This document shows, piece after piece, positions 45,893 through 57,111 of a stretch of 64,000 nucleotides of DNA (positions within the stretch are counted from its first letter, which is position 1; every line of letters starts with the position of its first letter). Made by a program: the position numbers and the translations under genes. A model generated the notes under the pieces. It was given only the letters and a program-made list of their open reading frames with translations. It was not told where the DNA came from and made no database searches. Source of the DNA: Nymphaea colorata (Eukaryota > Streptophyta > Magnoliopsida > Nymphaeales > Nymphaeaceae); the NCBI RefSeq assembly GCF_008831285.2, contig NC_045143.1, forward strand, positions 25,195,662 to 25,259,661, in the 5' to 3' direction.

Positions 45893-47634
45893 ATACTAAG
45901 TACTAATAAGCATCTCATTTCATAAGAAGTCGACTACGGGAGGTGTTGAGATCCGCCATCCTGGCATTCAGGTCAGTTTTGTGGCAGGTCCTTATAGTTG
46001 GTATGAAATCAGGTCCAATACTCAAACTTAGGTACAAACATGCAACAATATGTATTCCCTAAATTAGGGTGGTTGCAACACCCTATCTGCAGAAAGGACT
46101 TGATATAGTCCCCTTATTGAAAATTTTGAACATTTTTTGATGTTCTATGTCTCCATGTTCCACACTACTGGGCATCTTGATGCTTAGCCTTTTTAAGTGT
46201 GAATCAGAGTCAATTACAGTGCGTATCTGGATCGCCCATACCAAGCACTCAAATCAATTCCAGGCTGGCTCGTCACATTCACAGTATCAATACTCAAAAT
46301 AACATCCTCATCCATGAGAATACTTTCTCATAGTCCTACATCTAAGGTTTTGATAATAGCCAATGGACCTATATAGGTAAGCCCTACTTTGTTGTGTCTC
46401 AATTTGCATTCCTTGCCAGTGTTGTGCACCATAAGGCAGGTTGAGACCCACAGAGTTGATGTGTTACCTGGTCAGCCTTGGACCTGGTCGTTACCATTCA
46501 CACACCTATGTCATGGGGCCTCCACTCTCCAGGCCCCACACAAGTTGCATCCAGATATCTAATTATGTCAACATGTTCTTTCCGGGGAGATACTCCTTGA
46601 ATAGATTCCCCTACTTCTGAAGCATCTTTTTGTATATGTCATTAGTCACTTCAATGCTTCAACGAGAGTCAGAGGCATGCATGCATTTGCAAACTTTGTA
46701 GTCAAAATTTCAAATGCTCCATATATGCTTTTGAAACTTTTCTGTGTTACCTTAATACTCATTGCAAAATGTTTGTTGGCTTGCAAACCGCCAGAACCTG
46801 ACAAGCTTATTATTAGCTTCATAAAATAGATATAAGAATTTGAATTTAGGTTATGCCATCCAAAGACAGATTGACCTAAGATCTAAATGATCTAGAGTTG
46901 ACATAAATTTAGCACACCACCAAAACGTTGTCGGAACAGGTGGACAAAGAACCAACATGTTTAAGAATGGAGGTACTTTGTGGAGGTCAAGACACTATAA
47001 GTTACAGTTATATTGCCATTTTCTAGAGAAGAAAATTATTTTTTTTGTCGCCAAAAGGTGTCAGAAACGAATTTATACGCGCTGGCGATTGCCAACAAGT
47101 TAAGTTCATCCACGAGCCACAAAGCTGAAACTTCGGCTCTACAATAAGCAGTTCTCGACCCAATTATCGTAGACATGTCTAGCAGTTTTTTTTCCACTGT
47201 AGCACTAGCAGGGTCATATTAGAATTTCATAATCGAAATGGTACTTCCGGGGGCAATCGAAAAGAGTCAATTTCGCAACACGAGAAGGACCAAACTACCA
47301 ATTCTCCTTAAGATTTCCAGATCACACAAATCGCATGTCATTTCTTTAATAAAAAATTGTATTAGAAATTACAATAAGAAAACGAAATAGGGAGGAAATT
47401 CAATAAATTCAAAAATTATTTCCACATTTTTGTTTGGAATCGTACCCTCGCAATAAAGTGAAGCCAACAACAGACTTCGGAATCGACAAGGAAATGCATG
47501 CAGTTTACTGCCAGAAACAGGGAAGAAAGAAAACCTTATATATCGAAAAGGGTTATCAATCGCATCATAAACAGAAGGACTGAGGCCGTTCAGTGCCAGG
47601 AAATCGAGGAAAGCCTTTGGCAAAGGGATCTTCG
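45893..47634. repeat. Tandem duplication copy B, uninterrupted
   Basis: This 1742-bp unit is collinear with the transposon-split copy A and includes the 3' part of NSUN exon 1. Large parts have no coding sequence. The junction with copy A at 45891-45893 is direct. Confidence 0.93.
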
Positions 47635-47692
47635 GAGAGGGTTCCTTTTGTAAGTGAGCATTGGACCGCTCCGAGCGACCTTGATTTTCCAT
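47535..47692 (-). pseudogene. NSUN exon 1 (start codon to first donor)
   Basis: ATG at 47690-47692 opens MENQGRSERSNAHLQKEPSP, then LPKAFLDFLALNGLSPSVYD and AIDNPFRYIR, resembling the N-terminus of plant NSUN proteins. The donor gttttc follows at 47534, leaving phase ag|g, which fits exon 2 at 27330 exactly. An in-frame upstream codon at 47708-47710 is TTG, so I chose the ATG. Intron 1 is about 20.2 kb. Confidence 0.8.
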
Positions 47693-48042
47693 TCCTAGAT
47701 GCCGCCCCAATTCCCAAAGAACACCCGAAATCTATCCAAAACTCACGAAACCAATGTGAATTTAACCCACATAAGCCAGAAATTTGCCGTGATACAGCTG
47801 AATCTCCTGATCTTCTCTACATCCAGGAGAAATTGCAAAGTGATCACGTTTATGTAGGTGCCCTGCCCACTCAGAGAATCCGACAAACCCAACGCCGTTC
47901 CCCCATTCCTAACATGCTGCTAAGCAATCTGAGTCGCCCCAGATTGAAGACGCAACTCTGATTGAATTGGAGTTCCAAAACGCAGATTGATTCCTCCAAA
48001 CACAGCAGAAGTAACATAGCACCGTTACTAAAAACCTACAAG
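47693..48042 (-). other. NSUN 5' flank and leader
   Basis: Upstream of the exon 1 ATG, less AT-rich than its surroundings. Open frames exist on both strands without family resemblance. I see no clear TATA element. Confidence 0.35.
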
Positions 48043-48406
48043 CATTGTCACAAAAAACGGGGACGGGTATTAAACGGTGAGAAAAAAAACGGGTATAACG
48101 GCAAAGTTTTATATATCGAGAATAAAACGGGAAAAGTTCGACAAATTTTTTTTAAAAATTAAACATTTAATACATCTTAAAAATTATAAAAAATAATAAT
48201 TAATAAAAAAACGACAAAAAACAGGAAAACAATGTCAAAAAATAGAAAAATAACGTATAATATGGGTATTATACGGGTATTATACGCGTTTTTTGTTTTT
48301 TGACGTTTTTTTTTAAACGGGAATAGTACGGGTATTATACGGCAGAACTGTTTTTGGCGTTAAATACGCGTTTTTTTTTAAAAAAACGGTGTTTTTTGTG
48401 ACAATG
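48043..48406. repeat. MITE of the cattgtcac family, copy 1
   Basis: 364 bp with terminal inverted repeats cattgtcacaaaaaac and its complement gttttttgtgacaatg. The core is AT-rich and contains several gtattatacg/cgtataatac motifs. A close second copy is at 53698-54054. No coding capacity. Target duplication is not clear. Confidence 0.85.
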
Positions 48407-48413
48407 CTAACAG

Positions 48414-48528
48414 TACAAGTTTGAAATCCCAAGTGCACCAAAAGACCCTAAAAGCCGCCCCCGGAGACCTTCAGCAGAGCTTGCTCGGGCCGCAAAGGAC
48501 CGCATTCGTGATATCAAGGATAATCGTG
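48414..48528 (+). other. Exon-like sequence, protein not identified
   Basis: Next to the MITE, a plus-strand open frame reads YKFEIPSAPKDPKSRPRRPS then AELARAAKDRIRDIKDNR. Its GC-rich codons and charged helical composition are unlike the flanks, and a possible donor (gtaaac) follows. It could be an exon of a neighbouring gene interrupted by the MITE. I do not recognise the family. Confidence 0.4.
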
Positions 48529-49060
48529 TAAACATGAATAAAGTATCCCCGACATTTTATCAGAACTTTAGTTTTTTCATGTTTTCCTCCGTATTTTATT
48601 CCGTTTCGTTCTCTTGTTGAGAAAAAAACAATCCTTTCTGTTGAGCAGGTAGAGTTGAAGCAAACACCTGTTGGGGGCTAAGGTCACCCACCTAATTCAA
48701 TGACCCAAGTCATAAAAAAAAGTTTGGTCTCAACAATTTACAAGGAAAACATTGTCCTTCTTACCATTATTTAATTTTTAATTATTTATTTAAATCTAAC
48801 AATCTTGCAACTACTTCTAATTTCGAGCCCAAACCAAACTATCGATGAAGAAAGAGGGATCTATAGGAGGGTGAAGCTCCTTTCTATAAGGGGGCACTCA
48901 TGTTCTTATTATAACTATAAGATTATGAGATAGTGATTTTATCCACATATGTTTGTTTGGTAAAAATAATAATCTTCTCCCTTGATCATAATTCAAAATG
49001 AAAAGTATTCAATTAAAACATGAAAACGTAACTGAATTGGTCCTAGTTACTCTAGCTACT
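48529..49060. other. Intergenic AT-rich DNA
   Basis: No feature recognised. Confidence 0.4.
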
Positions 49061-49169
49061 TTGAAATTCGATGGTGTTTTTCGTAGTAGTCCAAGGGATT
49101 GGTTCACGTTTGGACATGCTTCGTTTGCTTTGCTTTTCTTTTTCGGCCACATTTGGCATGGTGCCAGAA
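49061..49169 (+). other. psbB: Nuclear insertion of plastid DNA: psbB (CP47) fragment
   Basis: The plus-strand frame reads [20 protein letters not shown] and [16 protein letters not shown], a highly conserved piece of the photosystem II CP47 apoprotein. Both ends break off abruptly into unrelated AT-rich sequence (the plastid gene would continue TLFRDVFAGID). One Gly has become Asp (SSPRDWF instead of SSPRGWF). At about 109 bp it is a short nuclear plastid insert without function. Confidence 0.88.
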
Positions 49170-49958
49170 TGTTGTGGGCAATTGGGTACACCAGCCCAAA
49201 TAAATTGCTTTATTTATGTATGAATACCTTTTTAACTTTTATTATTTATATATTGGTGCCCCTTAAAGTTTAAGGTTGAAACTATTATTAATCTAGAGCC
49301 TCCTTGCATACCAATGGAGCACACCTAACCCTTATTTGTAGGAAGAGATGTTTCCTGCCCATTGCACTAACCCCCTCAGAGATACCTTCATCTTGGAGTC
49401 CAGAAGTTACCGTTAAAGGGTTTAATAGCTGATTCCACAAGGCTCAGACCAGGGTTTCTCTTCAAACCCTGTGAAGAAAAATGTGACACACAGCTAGGTG
49501 ACTGCAAATTATGCACCAAAGCAAACATGTGGTCTTCAACATGACTCAAAATGTATCCTCCACATTTCCACATGCAGTTGTGGGAAGTGATATATGCTGT
49601 GTTTGATGCAAGAAGTGGTTCCAGTGGCCTTTGAATAATGACACAGCTCCAAGATAAGAGAAGGAACTCAATGGTTTTCTTTGTAAAGAAAAAAAAATGT
49701 ACAAATAACAACTTTCATATTGGGGATCAATGTACACTTTGGTTACACAACATGGTCAGTCGAAGCAGCCTCCTATAGCCTCTCATTCTCATGTTACAAG
49801 GATCCTTCCTTAAAGTTCCAAGTTACTACAATCTGCAGAAATCTTGTGAGTGAACATCATACAGGAAACATCTTAATTGCATTGGCCACTTTTGTTCTAT
49901 GCTCCCTTTCAACATACAAGAGATGGCAATAACAGTCTAACTGGAAGACACAAAGAAA
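49170..49958. other. Intergenic DNA and probable ACR 3' flank
   Basis: No coding sequence recognised. The right part lies directly downstream (minus strand) of the ACR stop and may be its 3' UTR. Confidence 0.35.
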
Positions 49959-52900
49959 TCAAGAATGTGATCGCACAAGCCCGAAAGTACAGAGGGATCT
50001 GGACCTGAAGAAGTTGCTAAACAGAAACTTGGTGCTAGATTCTTGAGGAGCAGAGTTCAGACCAGCAGAGTTGTGTCTCACTTTAAGAATTGTTTGTCCA
50101 ATCACTGACCTTATCTGGTAAATTGCCTTTTCATCAACAGGATGCCCAGAGGCACCACACACATAGAAAGTGTTGATTGATTTGCCCCCTCTGGTTGTTA
50201 CTTCTGCTCTAGTGACAGATAAGCTATTCTCATATAACAGCCTTGTGACATCCGAGAGCAGGCCAACTCTATCAGTGGCACATAATTCGAGCTTCATCCC
50301 CTGAAATTCCCAACAATTTAAGAAGGAATGAGTGTTGAATGGAAGAATATGGGCAAAAGCAAAAGTTGGGAAACAACACCTACAGGGTACACCACTACAG
50401 AAATCAAAAACGCCAAATTATAAGGCCAGTCACAGGAAGAAGAAATGTTAAAACTTAAAACAGCATTTTTCATTCATAAGATTAAAGAGAATAAAGAAAT
50501 CTACACAAATAATGATTCCTATATCTCAAATCTAGATAGCAGATATTCTACAATTGCTTAAATTAATATATATGGACAATTAAAGGGTGATGTTCTGAAC
50601 TACCTTGTGTACTCTAACTCCTTCTGTTTGATATTTTAAGCATGTAACTGGCCAAAACAATGAACCATAATACTGTAATATTCAAGGATAAAAAACAAGC
50701 TGCTCATCATGAGCGCTGAAATTGAAGATCCATTCATAGCAAATGCAGTTGAGAAAAGATTCACTTAAGACGTTTCCAAACATAGACCTATTAATTAATA
50801 ATTCCATGACTCTCTGATTCTAAAATTCAAAATGTTTTGCAAAACCCTATACCAAGGAACAAATGACATTAACAGGTCCAATCAAAATATTCTGCAAAAC
50901 CCTATACCAAGGAACAAATGACATTAACAGAAACAAGGACTATGAAACAAATTAAGTACAGAAGTATTTGCAATAACTGACCTCTGAAACTCTTCTCTCT
51001 GTTGCTGCCTGAAGACATTGGACAAGGCGCTACCTTTCAGCTTCTGAATTTACAGGGCATCCATCTAAATGACAAATATAGTATTCCTTCGATGAAAAAA
51101 GTAACAAAAAGAAAAGGATTCAGTTTGACATGTCATCAGACACTTTGTACAATTTCGAGAAAATGATCAGGTTTGTTTTACAAGTAATAAAAACCATAGA
51201 AAGATCTATTTTCATATTCCAATACACAATCAGTTTTAAATATATGGAACTGGATTTGACTTGCTGTAATTCTGAGGGACTATCTAGTCACAGTTCAGTA
51301 TTACCTGATAAGCTTCAGGTGTTTTTGCATCAACGTTTGCATGAAAAACCACATATTGCATGTCCGTCAAAGTACATACTGTATCAAAAGAAGCTTTGGC
51401 CTATCCTTGCAGCGAATGGTGACAACTGAGTAGTCCTTCTCAGTGCAATCCATAACGGTTACATGAGGCCTAAGACTGTCAATTATGCAGTCTTGATCAC
51501 CTCTTTCATAATCCCGGTCAGCAAACATCATCTGGTGCAGCCTCCTCTCAGTGTGATTATGACCAAAAGAAACAGTTGCACTTGCACCTCTACTTCTGTT
51601 GTTGCCTCTCAATACATTGCATAGAAGCTCCTTGATCCTAGAAAGTCTTTGTGGTTCATTAATAGGCAAACCAGTTGCTTCATCAGTTACATGTATCACT
51701 GCTCCAGCTCTAGTGTTATGGGTCCAGAGTTCAACATTCACCACATTGCACTTGAGATAGGCAAGAACTGCAGAAACTTCTGAGAGTAAACCTGGACGAT
51801 CGGTACCCGTTAACTCAATTGATGTGTTCCCATTTGATGGTTGGATACCAATGAACCTTCCCAAAGTATGGGAGCAAGAGGGATCCTCACCTAGAGACTG
51901 CACATTTAGTTACCCAACATCACATGCTTAGTTAAAGTTAGTAGAAAACGGAAATGTTGCTTGGCTGTTTAAACAACAACCAATTAGATTCCAAGTTAGC
52001 TTGGTTTAACATAGCATAGGAAATGCAATGTTCAAAGATGACTAGTTCAACCAAACCCATTCGAGGAAAAATCGAAGAAACCAACTAGTTCATTTATTCT
52101 GACATGTAAAAAAGGACTCAGAGAAGGCCAAGCTTCTGTGTAGTCAATGGGGAGTTCTTAACTTGTCATGCTCAGAGTTGACTTTCTGGTCTACTGACTT
52201 GTTTAAATACATTCATCTTGAATTATAAGGAAGCTAAATCTAATTTTCATGGAGCTGCATTTCTTTTTTTTTTAAAAAAAAGAAAAAACCGCTCAGATTA
52301 GCTGAGTAGTACCAAACCACTCAAGTGTTCTGAATGTGGAATGCAAACAATTCAAGTTCACCGAAGGTAGAAATACAGACAATCAGATTCCATGGACTTC
52401 AAAACAAAAATCAGACAAAATCTCAAGAACAAGCAGACAGCAGAGGTAAGGTAACAACTGAAAATTCTAAGGCATGCTGGTGGTAGATGAAGACAATAAC
52501 ATGAACAAAGCAGATCAGCAGCAAACATTCAGCAAAAGCTCCAACTCAACTTCACCACAAAAATGTTGAACATACAGATAATTAAAATGTACCTCTCGAA
52601 TGCAATCCAAAATCTTCTCATCTCTGACTTTTTTCCCCTTTGAATCAGTTACATTAAAAACTTCAACAGAAACAAAAGTTAGGAAAGAACAGTCAGATCC
52701 TTATAGTCCACATTAATGGGGAACGAAAATAGAAAAGATACTGACACTTCAATGAAAGAACAAGTACAGTTCTCTTTGAAATCGAGCTCTCAAAAGAGGT
52801 TTCCTCAATAAACTAAAACTGTGGTGAAAAAGATATACTTGAATACTGGTACTTCAAAATACTTGAAGAATATGATTCTTTTCTCATTTTGGACAACAAA

Positions 52901-53369
52901 ATATAATAACTTATTCTGGCTCGCATGGGATTCTCAAATTATGTAAGAAATAGACGAAGATAGAATTACCATCCATGAACCAACCCCCGTCTGAAGAAAT
53001 GTAGGCCTTGTGATAATGAGATTTAAATCAGTGAGTATCTGGACAACTTCCAGAAGTATGCCATGTTTGTTTCCACTATCCACCTGCATCAACCCATATA
53101 GATATAACAAGTTAACAAAAAAAAAAATCCAAAACAAATAGAAAAGCAAAATAATTGATTAAAATCTACCCTGACAACCATTGCGTTATTGCATGACTCA
53201 TTGTCAATTACCACCCTGATGTAAAAAAAGAGGAAACAAAAGAAGAATAGAGATTAGCAGTTTTCAGGCGATTGGCAAACCAGAAACAGGGATAAGAATT
53301 ATAGCTGGGAGGATTCATCCTTCTGACTAGTTTCTCGTATTCGTCCTCCATAGTCCACGAGACGTCCAT
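49959..53369 (-). pseudogene. ACT-domain-repeat (ACR4-like) protein, decayed full-length copy
   Basis: Seven exons match plant ACR proteins, which carry four ACT domains related to the bacterial uridylyltransferase GlnD and are thought to sense amino acids. Exon 1 is 53305-53369 (MDVSWTMEDEYEKLVRRMNP), exon 2 53170-53215, exon 3 52970-53083 (NKHGILLEVVQILTDLNLII), exon 4 52593-52660, exon 5 51305-51897 (TSIELTGTDRPGLLSEVSAV, HTERRLHQMMFADRDYER), exon 6 50982-51086 and exon 7 49959-50300 (DRVGLLSDVTRLLYENSLSV, ending FGLVRSHS). Defects are that the exon 1 donor is ct instead of gt, exon 3 has a one-base loss before the AYISSDGGWFMD region, exon 5 has a one-base loss near 51385, and exon 6 has TAG at 51030-51032. 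Other borders and phases are normal. Exact ACR subgroup is uncertain. Confidence 0.9.
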
Positions 53370-53683
53370 ATATAGCTTATGAACCAATGAAGGAGTAAAG
53401 CACTCTGTTTCTTTTTCTTTAATTTTCTCGAAAGAAGCAAGGAGGTTCGAGTGTGGTCCCCAAAACCAGTCGTAGAAACCACCAACGTGTGGAAATCAGC
53501 GATAGGCAAAGAAACAACTCTCACCGATCTCAGGAAAAACTAGTATCCTCTCTCCCTCTCTCTCTCTCTTTCTCTCCATAATAAGTTGAAGGCATTTGTG
53601 AATTGCCATGCTAGAAAAGAAAGAAGGTTGTAGCGAAACTAGAGAAGTCTCTCTCTCTCTCTCTGAGATAAGTTTGAAGGAAG
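51878..53683. repeat. Left inner arm of the inverted duplication (ACR exons 1-5)
   Basis: Matches the reverse complement of 54978-56804 from the ACR 5' flank to the first bases of exon 5, with scattered substitutions and small indels. The match ends toward the centre at cttccttc/gaaggaag, and on the other side where the Copia at 56805 begins. Confidence 0.95.
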
Positions 53684-53697
53684 AGATAAGTTGGAAG

Positions 53698-54054
53698 CAT
53701 TGTCACAAAAAACGGGGACGGTATTAAAGGGCGAGGAAAAAAACGGGTATAATACGGTAAAGTTTTATATATCGGGAATAAAACGGGAAAAGTTCGGCAA
53801 ATTTTTTTTAAAAATTAAACATTTAATACATCTTAAAAATTATAAAAAATAATAATTAATAAAAAACGGCAAAAAACGGGAAAATAACGGAAAATAACGG
53901 CAAAAAATGGGTATTAAACGGGTATTATACGTGTTTTTTGTTTTTTGACGTTTTTTTTTAAAAAACGCGTATAATACGGGTATTATACGGCAGAACTGTT
54001 TTTAGCGTTAAATACGCGTTTTTTTTTTTAAAAACGACGTTTTTTGTGACAATG
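53698..54054. repeat. MITE of the cattgtcac family, copy 2
   Basis: 357 bp with the same terminal inverted repeats and core as 48043-48406. It lies in the spacer of the inverted duplication, immediately beside the left inner arm. agataagtt repeats on the arm side of its left end. Confidence 0.85.
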
Positions 54055-54354
54055 GTTGTGCATAATTCTCACACGACATGCCGAAAGGCTTGGGTATGAG
54101 ATTTCGGACCCTGGATATGGTTTTTCATTATTAGAATTCAAACCAAAGTTTCAGCTCGAGTCACATATTTATTGTTTTGAACTCAAGTCAGGTTCAATTT
54201 ATTTAAGTTCGTGACATTTTATTTTTTAAAAAGAAATTAAAATAATATAAAAGTGTTAAAAATCATAAAAAAATTACCGAGATGCTAATATAGATTAACA
54301 AACAGGCAATACAATAAGTTGAGCTCGTGTAAATCAAACCCAAATTCGACTCAT

Positions 54355-54985
54355 TTATTAAATAAGTTGAGTCGAGTTCGAGCAAATCAAACTCAAATTC
54401 GACTCGTTTATTAACAAGTTGAACTTACATGGATGAGTTCCAGTCCAACCCTAATCAGCTAAACTAGTTGAACACCTGAGCTAATGAGAATGGACAGTTT
54501 AAATCAGACCGGATAATTTTAGCGGGGATCTGAACCTGGTCCCTGCCTCACTCAAACTGAGAAGTCGGTCTCTGCTAATACAATTAATTAAGCCAATTAT
54601 GAGCATTTGTTCTCAACGACTATTCATGATTTATTCTCTTGTTTTTGCAATTGCCAAATATTCTACGCACACATCACATTAAATAAATAAATATAGGATA
54701 TATGTATTTATTTATATATATGAGCCGATTAATTCCATATTACGTATAAAATTTATTTGTCCGAAAGAGGGGAATTTCAAAACTGTATTTTACCAGAGAT
54801 GGTCCGGATGGGAGGTAGGATAAAGTGAAGTGGTAGAGCTGGTGATGAGGTGAACGACAGAATCCTGGAGGGAATGATAAAAGGAAGCGTGAAGGAGAGG
54901 AGGGTCTGAAGCCTCTCCCCACTCCTCCTCTTCGTCTACATTTTGTAGTCTCTGTCTCTCTGAGCTACAACAACAAGCTTCCTTC
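54355..54985 (-). repeat. Dispersed repeat, copy b (ACR upstream flank)
   Basis: Reverse complement of 15041-15690. Contains a gagtcgag/caactt-type repeated stretch and a ta-rich run at 54683-54722, and abuts the ACR arm at 54978. Because it continues the ACR flank without a break, it may be the original location of the sequence also found beside the ALA2 fragment. Confidence 0.75.
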
Positions 54986-56804
54986 AAACTTATCTCAGAG
55001 AGAGAGAGAGAGAGAGACTTCTCTAGTTTCGCTACAACCTTCTTTCTTTTCTAGCATGGCAATTCACAAATGCCTTCAACTTATTATGGAGAGAAAGAGA
55101 GAGAGAGAGGGAGAGAGGATACTAGTTTTTCCTGAGATCGGTGAGAGTTGTTTCTTTGCCTATCGCTGATTTCCACACGTTGGTGGTTTCTACGACTGGT
55201 TTTGGGCACCACACTCGAACCTCCTTGCTTCTTTCGAGAAAATTAAAGAAAAAGAAACAGAGTGCTTTACTCCTTCATTGGTTCATAAGCTATATATGGA
55301 CGTCTCGTGGACTATGGAGGACGAATACGAGAAACTAGTCAGAAGGATGAATCCTCCCAGCTATAATTCTTATCCCTCTCCCAGCTATAATTTTTATCCC
55401 TGTTTCTGGTTTACCAATCGCCTGAAAACTGCTAATCTCTATTCTTCTTTTGTTTCTTTTTTTATGTCAGGGTGGTAATTGACAATGAGTCATGCAATAA
55501 CGCAACGGTTGTCAGGGTAGATTTTAATCAATTCTTTTGCTTTTCTATTTGTTTTGGAATTTTTTTTCTTGTTAACTTGTTATATCTATATGGGTTGATG
55601 CAGGTGGATAGTGCAAACAAACATGGCATACTTCTGGAAGTTGTCCAGATACTGATTTAAATCTCATTATCACAAGGCCTACATTTCTTCAGACGGGGGT
55701 TGGTTCATGGATGGTAATTCTATCTTCGTCTATTTCTTACATAATTTGAGAATCCCATGCGAGCCAAAATAAGTTATTATATTTTGTTGTCCAAAATGAG
55801 AAAAGAATCATATTCTTCAAGTATTTTGAAGTACCAGTATTCAAGTATATCTTTTTCACCACAGTTTTAGTTTATTGAGGAAACCTCTTTTGAGAGCCCG
55901 ATTTCATAGAGAACTGTACTTGTTCTTTCATTGAAGCGCTAGTATCTTTTCTATTTTCGTTCCCCATTAATGTGGACTATAAGGATCTGACTGTTCTTTC
56001 CTGACCTTTGTTTCTGTTGAAGTTTTTAATGTAACAGATTCAAAGGGGAAAATGGTCAGAGAGGAGAAGATTTTGGATTGCATTCGAGAGGTACATTTTA
56101 ATTATCTGTATTTTCAACATTTTTGTGGTGAAGTTGAGTTGGAGCTTTTGCTGAATGTTGCTGCTGATCTGCTTTGTTCATGTTATTGTCTTCATCTACC
56201 ACCAGCATGCCTTAGAATTTTCAGTTGTTACCTTACCTCTGCTGTCTGCTTGTTCTTGAGATTTTGTCTGATTTTTGTTTTGAAGTCCATGGAATCTGAT
56301 TGTCTGTATTTCTACCTTCGGTGAACTTGAATTGTTTGCATTCCACATTCAGAACACTTGAGTGGTTTGGTACTACTCAGCTAATCTGAGCGGTTTTTTC
56401 TTTTTTTTAAAAAAAAAAGAAATGCTGCTCCATGAAAATTAGATTTAGCTTCCTTATAATTCAAGATGAATGTATTTAAACAAGTCAGTAGACCAGAAAG
56501 TCAACTCTGAGCATGACAAGTTAAGAAGTCCCCATTGACTACACAGAAGCTTGGCCTTCTCTGAGTCCTTTTTTACATGTCAGAATAAATGAACTAGTTG
56601 GTTTCTTCGATTTTTCCTCGAATGGGATTGGTTGAACTAGTCATCTTTGAACATTGCATTTCCTATGCTATGTTAAACCAAGCTAACTTGGAATCTAATT
56701 GGTTGTTGTTTAAACAGCCAAGCAACATTTCCGTTTTCTACTAACTTTAACTAAGCATGTGATGTTGGGTAACTAAATGTGCAGTCTCTAGGTGAGGATC
56801 CCTC
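54978..56804. repeat. Right inner arm of the inverted duplication (ACR exons 1-5)
   Basis: Mirror of 51878-53683. The 1294-bp spacer at 53684-54977 holds a MITE and ACR upstream DNA. The arm is cut at 56804 by the LTR of the truncated Copia. Confidence 0.95.
55296..56804 (+). pseudogene. ACR-like protein, second copy, 5' half only
   Basis: Plus-strand mirror of the ACR pseudogene. Exon 1 begins at 55296 (MDVSWTMEDEYEKLVRRMNP). Exon 2 is 55471-55516, exon 3 55604-55713, exon 4 56023-56090, and exon 5 begins at 56785 (SLGEDPS) and is cut after about 20 bp by a Copia LTR. Exon 3 has the same one-base loss as the other copy and additionally lacks cact. Exon 1 again lacks a gt donor, and about 24 bp around cccagctataatt are tandemly duplicated there. 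The remaining ACT domains are missing, so it cannot encode a functional ACR protein. Confidence 0.92.
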
Positions 56805-57111
56805 TGTGAGAATCTTCACTAAAACATCACCGAATCACGTCTCTCCGTCTGAAAATAAGGAGGATGGAGAATAGAGAATAGAAGAAGGCAATGAAGGTAA
56901 GAGAACCGGCGGCCAATGCAGCCACACTATGCTTGATCTCTATTATTAAAACATAAACCTAATTAGGTTACAACAAAAAGAGGAATAAAACATGAAGTAA
57001 TTACAAGAGGTGCCACCACTTAGACGTGAAGACATAAAAACGAAGTGGATCGGGTCTGAACAGACCCGATCCAGACCCGATCCCTTTACATTGATGCGTA
57101 CAGACTTAACA
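56805..57111 (-). repeat. 3' LTR of the truncated Copia
   Basis: 307 bp with a palindromic gatcgggtctgaacagacc block and a cctaattaggtt block, related to the solo LTR at 22965-23247. The polyprotein stop (TAA, 57106-57108) lies inside it. Confidence 0.93.

Larger units (their letters stand above)
16142..47692 (-). pseudogene. NSUN-family RNA cytosine-C5 methyltransferase gene, decayed and transposon-filled
   Basis: Seven exon blocks on the minus strand follow the order of one plant NSUN (NOL1/NOP2/Sun) protein, a SAM-dependent enzyme that makes 5-methylcytosine in RNA. They are exon 1 47535-47692, exon 2 27186-27330, exon 3 25349-25439, exon 4 about 22309-22525, exon 5 21972-22188, exon 6 16588-16719 and exon 7 about 16142-16230. 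Junction phases fit for exons 1-2, 2-3, 3-4 and 5-6. Intron 1 is about 20.2 kb and carries three Copia elements and a tandem duplication. Intron 5 carries another Copia, and the exon 3-4 intron carries a solo LTR. Defects are an in-frame TGA in exon 6 (16648-16650), a changed SAM motif in exon 3, no proper donor phase after exon 4, and loss of the piece between exons 6 and 7. I judge it a pseudogene. The subfamily is not certain. Confidence 0.8.

Noticed and set aside
49959-53369. A functional ACR gene
   Set aside because: Two one-base losses, a nonsense codon at 51030-51032 and a changed exon-1 donor each break it. Single sequencing errors could explain one, but not all four, and two are shared by the other copy.
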